Positions 7,250 to 12,837 of a stretch of DNA of 12,967 nucleotides are shown here, in pieces (position 1 is the stretch's first letter; every line of letters starts with the position of its first letter). This DNA is from VGKP01 sp964578345 (lineage in GTDB: Archaea; Nanobdellota; Nanobdellia; Pacearchaeales; GW2011-AR1), in contig CAZOCP010000018.1 in NCBI GenBank assembly GCA_964578345.1, positions 1-12,967 of the forward strand, in the 5' to 3' direction. The position numbers were made by a program, and so were the translations under genes. The notes under the pieces are model-generated. The model did no database searches, was not told the origin of the DNA, and was given only the letters and a program-made list of their open reading frames with translations.

Positions 7250-7578
7250 CTTGAGCTAGTTAAAATCTGCGGATTTTTAGTTCTCGGCGAAATGGGCTGC
7301 GGATTTAAACGCTCATTAATAAAAAGATTAACAGCTTGATTCCCACGCGTACGGACTTCTGCTCCAGAAATTCTTTACGAAGTGCCTTCAGCAGTTCTCA
7401 ACACCCCATAAGCCGCATCGCCTTTGTCCAAGCCCAACCAACTACAATCTAGAGGAGGGCCTAACCACATGTAATTAATAATTGCCTGACTATCTAAATA
7501 TCTGGAAAGATTACCTAATTTTATTGTTCTATTAGTGAATATATCAAAGTAAGCAATGCTAATTTAACTATTAAGTAG
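7250..7578. other. gene-free gap with possible decayed TnpB tail (minus strand)
   Basis: No intact gene is visible. A patch at about 7330-7465 is clearly richer in GC than its AT-rich surroundings. On the minus strand one frame reads GLDKGDAAYGVLRTAEGTS, stop, then RISGAEVRTRGNQAVN. The first piece resembles the LDRDxNAAxxxL stretch near the C-terminus of IS605 TnpB, and the second resembles the variable tail after it. There are stops and the start is missing, so if real it is a relic. A 10-base direct repeat, CTGCGGATTT, occurs at 7267-7276 and 7297-7306. A structured RNA is the alternative reading. Confidence 0.3.
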
Positions 7579-7579
7579 A

Positions 7580-7605
7580 AACAAAATAGAAAGATTTAAA
7601 TAGTC
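7580..7605 (+). promoter_or_regulatory. promoter segment of the DGR target gene
   Basis: This segment is identical over 26 bases to 5584-5609 (minus strand). It contains the purine-rich AGAAAG and the TATA box TTTAAATA (7595-7602), which ends 22 bases before ATG 7624. A leaderless message is expected. A second in-frame ATG follows immediately at 7627. Confidence 0.7.
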
Positions 7606-7623
7606 AATGTTCGTAGGAAAAAT

Positions 7624-8427
7624 ATGATGAAAACAGAGACTTTTAAAATAGAAGAATTAGCTAAAGAATGGACTCCAGAAGCAAGTTGGTCAGTTCCAAC
7701 TGCCCATGATAAAGGAACATTCCTTTTTCCAGCATTCGGACCAAATAATTACAATGATGCTGTAAGACAAGTTACTGCTAGTAAGCTAAGACTTCCAACA
7801 GGAGAGCAAAATGCTTTCATGCTTGATGAAGCATATAATTCTGCTGATGAGCAAGTTAAAAACAGCCCAAGAACAAAATTCATAAGAGATATTGTAATGG
7901 GAAATGGCTGGTTATGGGTTCCTAATGTTAATATTTGGACACCAAAAAGCGGTAGGAATCCTGGAATGTATTCTGTATTTGATGAAAATGGCAAAGGTCT
8001 TTCTAGAGTTTATACTCCTGAAGAATTGGAAGATAGATTAAGCGGAAGTTCAACAGAAAGAGGAGTTAGATTTAGCAAAGATAGAAAAGTTGCTTTTGCT
8101 CCTTTAAATACAATTAGAACAAGAACAGGAGATCATGATAAAGGAACATTAGCACAAGAAGGAGCATTTATTGCTACTTATGGTGTTGAAGGTGCAGAGA
8201 AATTAGATAATGTTGCTAAAGTATTTGTATTTAATCCATACTCTTATATAATTGATAACAATTCTGATAAACCAATTCAATCCCTTTCTGCGTTGTGCAG
8301 GGGCTGGTACGGGGGCTACGACAGGCTTAGTGCCGGCTTCGATGCCGATGACTACGACAGGGGTGGTTATGTTCTTCCGGTATCCGGTTCTGGAATTAGT
8401 GCCGAAGGCACTGCGCCAAAAAAATAA
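7624..8427 (+). CDS. DGR variable (target) protein
   Basis: 267 aa. The C-terminal residues 220-253 are encoded by the variable region, which differs from the template at 8656-8756 only where the template has A. Fifteen residues are changed relative to the template (C225, G227, Y229, G230, G231, Y232, D233, S236, G238, D240, D242, Y244, D245, G247, V253). The unchanged frame residues (W228, R234, L235, F239, R246, GYVLP 248-252) look like the scaffold of a C-type-lectin-fold variable domain, the usual DGR display fold. That fold is inferred. The N-terminal 200 residues (SWSVPTAHDKGTFLFPAFGP, GNGWLWVPNVNIWTP) have no family I can name. There is no signal peptide, membrane segment or obvious anchor, so the protein is probably cytoplasmic or exported by an unseen route. 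The ligand is unknown. Confidence 0.93.
   Translation: MMKTETFKIEELAKEWTPEASWSVPTAHDKGTFLFPAFGPNNYNDAVRQVTASKLRLPTGEQNAFMLDEAYNSADEQVKNSPRTKFIRDIVMGNGWLWVPNVNIWTPKSGRNPGMYSVFDENGKGLSRVYTPEELEDRLSGSSTERGVRFSKDRKVAFAPLNTIRTRTGDHDKGTLAQEGAFIATYGVEGAEKLDNVAKVFVFNPYSYIIDNNSDKPIQSLSALCRGWYGGYDRLSAGFDADDYDRGGYVLPVSGSGISAEGTAPKK
8282..8382 (+). repeat. DGR variable region (VR)
   Basis: Aligned without gaps to 8656-8756 (offset 374), 82 of 101 bases agree. All 19 mismatches are at template adenines: 15 A to G and 4 A to T (at template positions 8670, 8682, 8691, 8727), with no change at any C, G or T. The A-poor block TGGTTATGTTCTTCC at 8364-8378 is unchanged and is the likely core of the initiation-of-homing site. 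Similarity stops abruptly after 8382. Just 5' of the alignment, A8655 versus T8281 may be a twentieth adenine change. Confidence 0.95.
8398..8412 (+). promoter_or_regulatory. hairpin just downstream of the VR
   Basis: AGTGCC (8398-8403), loop GAA and GGCACT (8407-8412) form a 6-bp GC-rich stem 16 bases after the VR ends, still inside the target gene. In the Bordetella phage DGR a short GC-rich hairpin or cruciform a few bases behind the VR is needed for efficient retrohoming, so position and shape fit. It is preceded by CCGG-TAT-CCGG at 8377-8387. Confidence 0.5.
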
Positions 8428-8452
8428 TAGGTTGCAAATTTTCTAAGTAAAA

Positions 8453-8462
8453 AGATTTTTAA
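8453..8462 (+). promoter_or_regulatory. possible TATA box for the template RNA
   Basis: GATTTTTAAT lies 26 bases after the target gene's stop codon and about 200 bases before the template region. It is the best TATA-like site in this gap. A start about 25 bases downstream (around 8485) would give the template RNA its own 5' leader. It is weak evidence by itself, as A/T runs are common here. Confidence 0.3.
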
Positions 8463-8484
8463 TCACTTGATTTTATCTAGTTAT

Positions 8485-8840
8485 GTCTTAGTGAGGTATA
8501 ACCGGACCAATGAGCTAAGGCTACACGCTTGCTGATAGTGCTTGAATAAAGCCATAAAATTCAATCGCGACATTTAGTAGTGATGAAGAAACCAAAAATG
8601 CGCTGAGCGAATGATGAAGCGATGGTGATTTACTTTCAATTAGCAAGCTACATAACCCTTTCTGCGTTGAGCAGGAACTGGAACAGGAGCAACAACAGGC
8701 TTAATGCCAACTTCAATGCCAATGACAACAACAGGAATGGTTATGTTCTTCCAATAGCCTTGGCGACTAAGACATTAAATTCAATGAAAAGTTACACTTG
8801 TTTGTATAAAGAGGTTATCTCCCCTAGAAATCTCTTTTTT
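8485..8840 (+). ncRNA. putative DGR template RNA
   Basis: The non-coding stretch around the template region is interpreted as the RNA that a DGR reverse transcriptase copies. The ends are estimates: the 5' end from the TATA-like site at 8453, and the 3' end from a weak stem (8810-8816 with 8829-8835) followed by six T (8835-8840). The leader before the template is unusually rich in TGATGA and CTGA motifs (8580-8617). A 96-codon frame crosses the template at 8622-8912, but it is open only because the template must stay in phase with the target gene. I do not regard it as a protein. Confidence 0.45.
8656..8756 (+). repeat. DGR template region (TR)
   Basis: This is the template for the VR at 8282-8382. 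It contains 33 adenines, 19 of which are altered in the VR. In the target's reading frame it would encode LSALSRNWNRSNN, then RLNANFNANDNNRNG. The 11 AAC/AAT codons are the typical DGR arrangement, because adenine mutagenesis of AAY gives 15 amino acids and never a stop. All 11 differ in the VR. It lies in an intergenic gap, 178 bases before the 3' end of a convergent tRNA-Ser gene. No avd-like or reverse-transcriptase gene lies beside it. Confidence 0.95.
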
Positions 8841-8933
8841 CCAGATCATTTTCTTAACTCCTTGACAATATCCATTAAAGTCTTAACTTTCTTCCTATCA
8901 ACTATTAACTGATTATATACATTGTCGCAGTAA

Positions 8934-9016
8934 CGCCGGTACCAGGAATTGAACCTGGAAATCCTTGCGGAAACGGGTTCTCCAAACCCGCGCAGTAACC
9001 ATTGTGCCATACCGGC
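8934..9016 (-). tRNA. tRNA-Ser (anticodon GGA)
   Basis: It folds as a class II tRNA of 83 bases. The acceptor GCCGGTA/TACCGGC is perfect, with discriminator G at 8934. The D arm is short (GCA/TGC with a GG-containing loop), the anticodon stem CGGGT/ACCCG encloses TTGGAGA with anticodon GGA, and the T arm CCAGG-TTCAATT-CCTGG is perfect. The 15-base variable arm TTTCCGCAAGGATTT is long, as expected for serine. The discriminator G also fits serine. CCA is not encoded and there is no intron. A TATA-like CTTAAAAG about 25 bases upstream is one arm of the palindrome at 9041-9061. The 3' end faces the DGR template. Confidence 0.95.
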
Positions 9017-9267
9017 TCAGACAGAAAGAGAAAAAAGAGCTTTTAAGCGTTACGCTTAAAATTATTTGTTGTCTTATCCCGAAATAAGGTTACCTCGCCA
9101 AATAAGATAAGCTCTGCTGAAGAGCAGAGTCTTATGAAGAAGCAGATAGAAGAAAATAAAATGGATTGTGAAAGAAGTTGAAAGGAGGGAACTAGGCGTT
9201 TGATTAGAATATTATTATTTTACTGCAGAGTTCCTACTACTATCTAAAAATAATTATTTCATAATTC
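9017..9267. other. gene-free gap with a series of hairpins
   Basis: No gene is seen. The perfect palindrome TTTTAAGCG-TTA-CGCTTAAAA is at 9041-9061, and CTTAT-CCCGAA-ATAAG at 9073-9088. A strong stem at 9107-9135 (ATAAG, CTCTGCT, loop GAAG, AGCAGAG, bulged T, CTTAT) follows. The CTTAT/ATAAG motif recurs several times, so alternative pairings are possible. A purine-rich stretch with GGAGGG follows near 9184. This could be an unrecognised small RNA or the tRNA upstream region plus the tmk terminator. No known RNA family was recognised. Confidence 0.35.
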
Positions 9268-9936
9268 TTAAGAAGTTGATCCTAGCCAGTTCCTATAAAA
9301 AGGCAGTGCTGTATTAGTTATATCTTGAGCTACTCTTTTAAATGACTGCTCTCCATCTATAATATGAACGGGACCGATAACTTTCCTGATTCTTTCATCT
9401 GTTTTCGACAATTCAGCAAGCATAAGATATTGTGAAATCAATCTGTTTATAAATCTAGTATCTTTTTCATACTTTTCCAACTTTTCACCACGTATTTTTT
9501 TTCTTCTATCTGCTTCTTCTCTAGAAACATTTATAAAAAAAGTTAGATCAGGAGTGATCGTTTGTACTTTTTCATGCATTTCTATCAATTTTACAAACGG
9601 AACTCCCTGCGCAGATTGATAAGCACATGTTGATAAAGCGTATCTATCAGTAGCCACAAAAACACCTTGTCTAAGAGAAGGAATAATTAAATTATAAGTA
9701 TGCTGCTTTCTATCATCAACAAATAATTGAGCCGCCTCATATCCATCTGCAAACGCATCACTGTCTTTTGCAAGTTTATTTCGCAACTCAGTTGCTTTCC
9801 ATGTAGGCTCTCTTGTCAGCAATACTGCTTGATATTTGTTTGCTTTTCTTATTGCATCTGCCAACAATGAAATTTGAGTTGACTTTCCAGAACCATCAAT
9901 ACCCTCAAAGTCTATAAAGGGGCCTCTTTTTTCCAT
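9268..9936 (-). CDS. tmk: thymidylate kinase
   Basis: 222 aa. It phosphorylates dTMP to dTDP with ATP. The P-loop FEGIDGSGKST (10-20), the TREPT substrate-binding motif (41-45), TDRYALSTCAYQ with the conserved DR (97-98) and a basic LID segment (ADRRKKIRGEKLEKYEK, about 141-157) identify the family. The length is typical. The start MEKRGPFIDFEG is right, since the P-loop strand begins eight residues later. GTATTTATATTC at 9965-9976, about 30-40 bases upstream, is a TATA candidate. The gene follows folA on the same strand after 65 bases and so probably has its own promoter. Together with thyA and folA it completes a dUMP-to-dTDP set. Confidence 0.95.
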   Translation of the reverse strand: MEKRGPFIDFEGIDGSGKSTQISLLADAIRKANKYQAVLLTREPTWKATELRNKLAKDSDAFADGYEAAQLFVDDRKQHTYNLIIPSLRQGVFVATDRYALSTCAYQSAQGVPFVKLIEMHEKVQTITPDLTFFINVSREEADRRKKIRGEKLEKYEKDTRFINRLISQYLMLAELSKTDERIRKVIGPVHIIDGEQSFKRVAQDITNTALPFYRNWLGSTS

Positions 9937-10001
9937 TAATATTTTTAGAAAAATTAGTTATAAAGTATTTATATTCTCAAACAATCATTTTAGAAGATAT
10001 A

Positions 10002-10490
10002 TCATTGTCTAACGTATGTTACAAAAGAATAGGCTGGATTTCCAATATGAAATTCTCTAAATTCTTCTTTCCATTCATTTTTATAAATTTCTGGAAAATA
10101 TACATCTCCGTCATATTCTCTATGGACTTCTGTTATCTCTAATTTATCTGCCAATAAAAAAGCTTCTTCATAAACTCTCTTTCCTCCTCCAAAATAGATT
10201 ATATTATCTAAATCCTTCGCCTTTTTTACCGCTTCCTCCAAAGAACAACAAACTATAATGCCCTCGTCTTTAATTTCTTGACTGGAAATAATAATATTAG
10301 TTCTTTTAGGCAACGGCCTAAATTTTTGAGGTATAGATAAATAAGTTATTCTCCCCATTATCACAGGATGATTCAGAGTTAAGTTTCTAAATCTCTTCAT
10401 ATCACTGGGAATATGCCAAGGAATCTTGCCATCCTTGCTTATAACCATATTATCAGATTTTGCAACAATTAAGATTAATTCTAGTTTCAC
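10002..10490 (-). CDS. folA: dihydrofolate reductase
   Basis: 162 aa, typical for DHFR. It reduces dihydrofolate with NADPH, restoring the tetrahydrofolate that ThyA oxidises. Visible features are the first strand LELILIVAKSDNMVIS, KIPWHIPSDMKRF with the catalytic acid Asp30, HPVIMGRITYLSIP, LPKRTNIIIS, the NADPH-binding YFGGGKRVYEEA (99-110) and the ITEVHREYDGDVYFP ending. The start is GTG at 10490, four bases after the thyA stop. The nearby ATG (10492-10490) is out of frame and stops at once. Later Met codons would remove the first strand. The tight spacing implies an operon thyA-folA with coupled translation. Confidence 0.95.
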   Translation of the reverse strand: MKLELILIVAKSDNMVISKDGKIPWHIPSDMKRFRNLTLNHPVIMGRITYLSIPQKFRPLPKRTNIIISSQEIKDEGIIVCCSLEEAVKKAKDLDNIIYFGGGKRVYEEAFLLADKLEITEVHREYDGDVYFPEIYKNEWKEEFREFHIGNPAYSFVTYVRQ

Positions 10491-10494
10491 ATTA

Positions 10495-11574
10495 TCAAGC
10501 AGCCATAACCGCTTTAGATTCCCATTTTAAAGGATTATATCCTTCTAGCCTAATAACTTCTCTAGAAGGTTTTTCAATTATCTCAAAGAAAGGTATCTGT
10601 TTTATAAAAATAGCAGGTAATGTTTGTGGAGTTTTAGATAATTGCTCTAAAACAAAAGGAACATGGTCCTTCTTCTCGTTTCCTTCACTTTCTGCAGGAG
10701 AATTTTGTAAATACCATTCCCTAACTTTTAAATAATCATCACTAAAATTAACTTCTTTTACTCTCTCTTGCAATTCCCTAAGATTTTCTTTCAAGAAATT
10801 AGACCTCGGAGCGACTCCCCCATAAATATGAACATTGCTATATGTATGAATAAATTCTCTAGGAAGAAATCCGGTTTCAATTCCTATAAGATGATTCATT
10901 AAGGCATACTGTGCAATATTAAAGGGCACTCCAAGATAAACATCGCAACTTCTTTGAAACATATGCACATCAAGATATGCATCATCTGTAATTGTGAAAT
11001 GGGCAAAAGCATGGCATGGTTTTAATGCCATCTCTTCCAGATCATCAACATTCCATGCAGAAAGAGTATGATACCTTGAACCAGGATCTCTTTTTATACT
11101 GTCCAATAAATTCTTAACTTGATCATTTTCTCTGCCATTTTTTCCAGGCCAATGTCTCCACTGAAATCCATAAATAGGCCCTAAATCAGAATCTTCAAAA
11201 TTAAAATCAATACCGTTTCTCATTCTTTCTTGATATATATTAAATTCTTGATTCCATTTCAAAGTATTTTTAGGAATCTGCTTTTCTAAACCACTTTTTT
11301 TTAAATAATATTGAAATGCATTTCTATTCCAAATATCAACACCCTTAGCATCTAATGTTTTTGCATTCCTCTCTCCTCTTAACATCCAAAAAACTTCTTC
11401 AGCCACCCATCTAATTGGAGCAGATGCTTTTGTAGTGCACAACGGAAAACCCTTCCTTAGATCAAACTTGCATTGATCTCCGGAACTTACAATCATTAAT
11501 TGCCCTGTCCTTGCATTATATTGAGGATCCCCATTTATTAATACTCTTTTTAATAAATCCAAATACTGCTTCAT
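10495..11574 (-). CDS. thyA: thymidylate synthase ThyA
   Basis: 359 aa with the chosen start. It methylates dUMP to dTMP using methylene-tetrahydrofolate. The catalytic Cys187 is in LKPCHAFAHF, the phosphate-binding QRSCD is at 207-211, GVPFNIAQYALMNHLIG includes the dUMP-contacting Asn219, and HTYSNVHIYGG follows at about 243-253. A roughly 40-residue insertion between DIWN and DLGPIYGFQWRHW is like that of the long Lactobacillus-type enzymes. The frame is open a further 21 codons upstream to 11637, but that extension (MLSNLFITHILL) overlaps the Nudix gene. MKQYLDLLKRVL is the conserved beginning, and a TATA-like box (11599-11610) lies 25-35 bases before ATG 11574. Confidence 0.96.
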   Translation of the reverse strand: MKQYLDLLKRVLINGDPQYNARTGQLMIVSSGDQCKFDLRKGFPLCTTKASAPIRWVAEEVFWMLRGERNAKTLDAKGVDIWNRNAFQYYLKKSGLEKQIPKNTLKWNQEFNIYQERMRNGIDFNFEDSDLGPIYGFQWRHWPGKNGRENDQVKNLLDSIKRDPGSRYHTLSAWNVDDLEEMALKPCHAFAHFTITDDAYLDVHMFQRSCDVYLGVPFNIAQYALMNHLIGIETGFLPREFIHTYSNVHIYGGVAPRSNFLKENLRELQERVKEVNFSDDYLKVREWYLQNSPAESEGNEKKDHVPFVLEQLSKTPQTLPAIFIKQIPFFEIIEKPSREVIRLEGYNPLKWESKAVMAA

Positions 11575-11626
11575 TTTATAAGAATAGATAGACTTGTTCC
11601 TTAAAAGTATATGTGTAATAAAAAGA

Positions 11627-12253
11627 TTACTTAGCAAGTAAACATTTTCTAATAAACGGCCAGGATAATTTAGTCCAGCTTTCTATTTTATTATCTTTAT
11701 TGCTTAATATTTTATTTGTTTCATCTACTGTATAAAATCTGCCTTCTTTTAATCCTTTTTCTGCTAGTTTTATTTCTTCTTCAGTCTTTGCTATAGCAAG
11801 AATTCCAAAATGAACTTTCCCTAATGAATCGCTGTCGTCATTAATAAAACCAACAATTTTAGGTTCTGGATAATTATGTATGAAAACTTCTTCATGCAAC
11901 TCTCTTATCATTGCATCATTTATTGGATTATTTGATTTTTCTTCTGTATCTTTATCAATATGCCCTCCAATGCCTCCAGAATAATTATTCAAATACCTTC
12001 TTTCTTTATATTCTCCCTTGCTCATGCCTCTTTTATAAAGAAACACTTTTTTCTCTTTAGGATTTATAATCCAAACATAAGGTATTATTTGTTGAAAATT
12101 AGAATTATTTTCTAATTCTTCATTTCTTTCTTTATAATCATAGTTAAGCAAGATTATTTTGGTAAAATCATTTTTTTCTATAGGCACAATTCCCTGAAAA
12201 TCTCCATCTTTAAATAACGTGCTTCTTGGAACAACCAAAATTTCTCTTACCAT
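11627..12253 (-). CDS. Nudix hydrolase
   Basis: 208 aa. A Nudix box is visible: GGIGGHID (93-100), then AMIRELHEEVFI with the catalytic REL-HEE at 117-122. The usual five-residue spacer after the Gly is lengthened by an insertion (KDTEEKSNNPIND), so the box is not canonical. The preceding PYVWIINPKEKKVFLYKRG is the normal first Nudix strand pair. Nudix enzymes split nucleoside diphosphates linked to another group. The substrate cannot be read from sequence. Its place upstream of thyA, folA and tmk makes a role in pool sanitising or dNTP breakdown plausible. A TATA-like TTTATATATTTT at 12271-12285 overlaps the uS10 stop codon, so it may also be read from uS10. Confidence 0.85.
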   Translation of the reverse strand: MVREILVVPRSTLFKDGDFQGIVPIEKNDFTKIILLNYDYKERNEELENNSNFQQIIPYVWIINPKEKKVFLYKRGMSKGEYKERRYLNNYSGGIGGHIDKDTEEKSNNPINDAMIRELHEEVFIHNYPEPKIVGFINDDSDSLGKVHFGILAIAKTEEEIKLAEKGLKEGRFYTVDETNKILSNKDNKIESWTKLSWPFIRKCLLAK

Positions 12254-12282
12254 ACCTTTGTATGAAAATTAAAATATATAAA

Positions 12283-12588
12283 TCATTTCATCTCTATTTT
12301 GATTTGAACACTTCTAGGAATCTGCAGCTTCATAATAGGATGCAGAATTCTATCTTCTGCAGGAATATCAATAATTCTTCTATGCACTCTCATTTCAAAA
12401 CGGTCAAAAGTCGCAGTCCCATTTCCACATGGAGACTTGCGCGTCGTAACCTTTAAATTTCTTGTGGGAAGAGGAATTGGGCCTCTCATAACAACTCCAG
12501 ATCTTTGAGTAATCTCTTTAATAGATTCCATCACTCCGTTCAAGGCACTTATATCTATGCTTGCAAGTTTTATACGTACTTTCGACAT
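12283..12588 (-). CDS. rps10: ribosomal protein uS10
   Basis: 101 aa, typical of archaeal/eukaryotic-type uS10 of the small subunit head. The sequence KVRIKLASIDISALNGVMESI, GPIPLPTRNLKVTTRKSPCG and FEMRVHRRIIDI matches the family throughout, including the PLPT loop. In many archaea this gene follows that of elongation factor 1-alpha. Here it stands alone behind its own TATA box (TTTTAAATC complement, 12611-12619), 23-31 bases from the ATG, suggesting a leaderless message. The next gene on the strand (Nudix) starts 30 bases after its stop, so partial co-transcription is possible. Confidence 0.97.
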   Translation of the reverse strand: MSKVRIKLASIDISALNGVMESIKEITQRSGVVMRGPIPLPTRNLKVTTRKSPCGNGTATFDRFEMRVHRRIIDIPAEDRILHPIMKLQIPRSVQIKIEMK

Positions 12589-12693
12589 TTACTTTTAAGA
12601 AAAATTTGCTTTTTAAATCTTCTTATTTTAATATATAAATTTTTCTCTAATAATACATTGTAACGTAAGCGGGGGTTATTTGACTCAAAAAAA

Positions 12694-12837
12694 TTATTTT
12701 TTCTTTCTGGCTGGTTTATCCCAATAAGCAGATTTACAATTTGGACATAAGGTAGGATATTCTTTTTTTCTTGGTATCCACTCGTGATTACATCTTTCAC
12801 ATTTATATCCCTTAACTTCTATTTTTATCTCTGCCAT
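12694..12837 (-). CDS. 47-aa zinc-ribbon protein
   Basis: A short protein: MAEIKIEVKGYKCERC, then NHEWIPRKKEYPTLCPNCKS and a basic tail. Two CxxC knuckles (Cys13/Cys16 and Cys31/Cys34) form a rubredoxin-like zinc ribbon. The pattern CxxCxHxWxPR...CPxCxSxYWDKP is common in small archaeal proteins whose function I cannot name; nucleic-acid binding or a regulatory partner is a guess. The ATG at 12837 is supported by the conserved body beginning at once and by a TATA-like TTTATAAA at about 12860-12867, about 25 bases upstream. It precedes uS10 on the same strand, with 105 bases between. Confidence 0.88.
   Translation of the reverse strand: MAEIKIEVKGYKCERCNHEWIPRKKEYPTLCPNCKSAYWDKPARKKK

Noticed and set aside
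8580..8640. C/D box guide RNA
   Set aside because: C, D' and C' like boxes are present, but there is no final D box, no terminal stem, and a 16-base guide. It is too incomplete to annotate as a gene.
8622..8912. 96-codon frame on the plus strand across the template region, as a protein gene
   Set aside because: It is open because the template must stay in phase with the target gene. The flanking residues are not protein-like and the start is arbitrary. It is better explained as template RNA.
8846..8925. Short minus-strand frame reading LIVDRKKVKTLMDIVKELRK
   Set aside because: About 24 codons without a start codon upstream except inside the tRNA region. It could be a gene relic but nothing supports a family.
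11575..11637. Longer ThyA start (21 extra residues)
   Set aside because: The extension is not conserved in the family, overlaps the Nudix gene and would place the start upstream of the TATA-like box at 11599-11610.
12570..12800. 76-codon minus-strand frame between uS10 and the zinc-ribbon gene
   Set aside because: It overlaps most of the zinc-ribbon gene out of frame. The residues are low-complexity Lys/Asn/Ile and show no domain.
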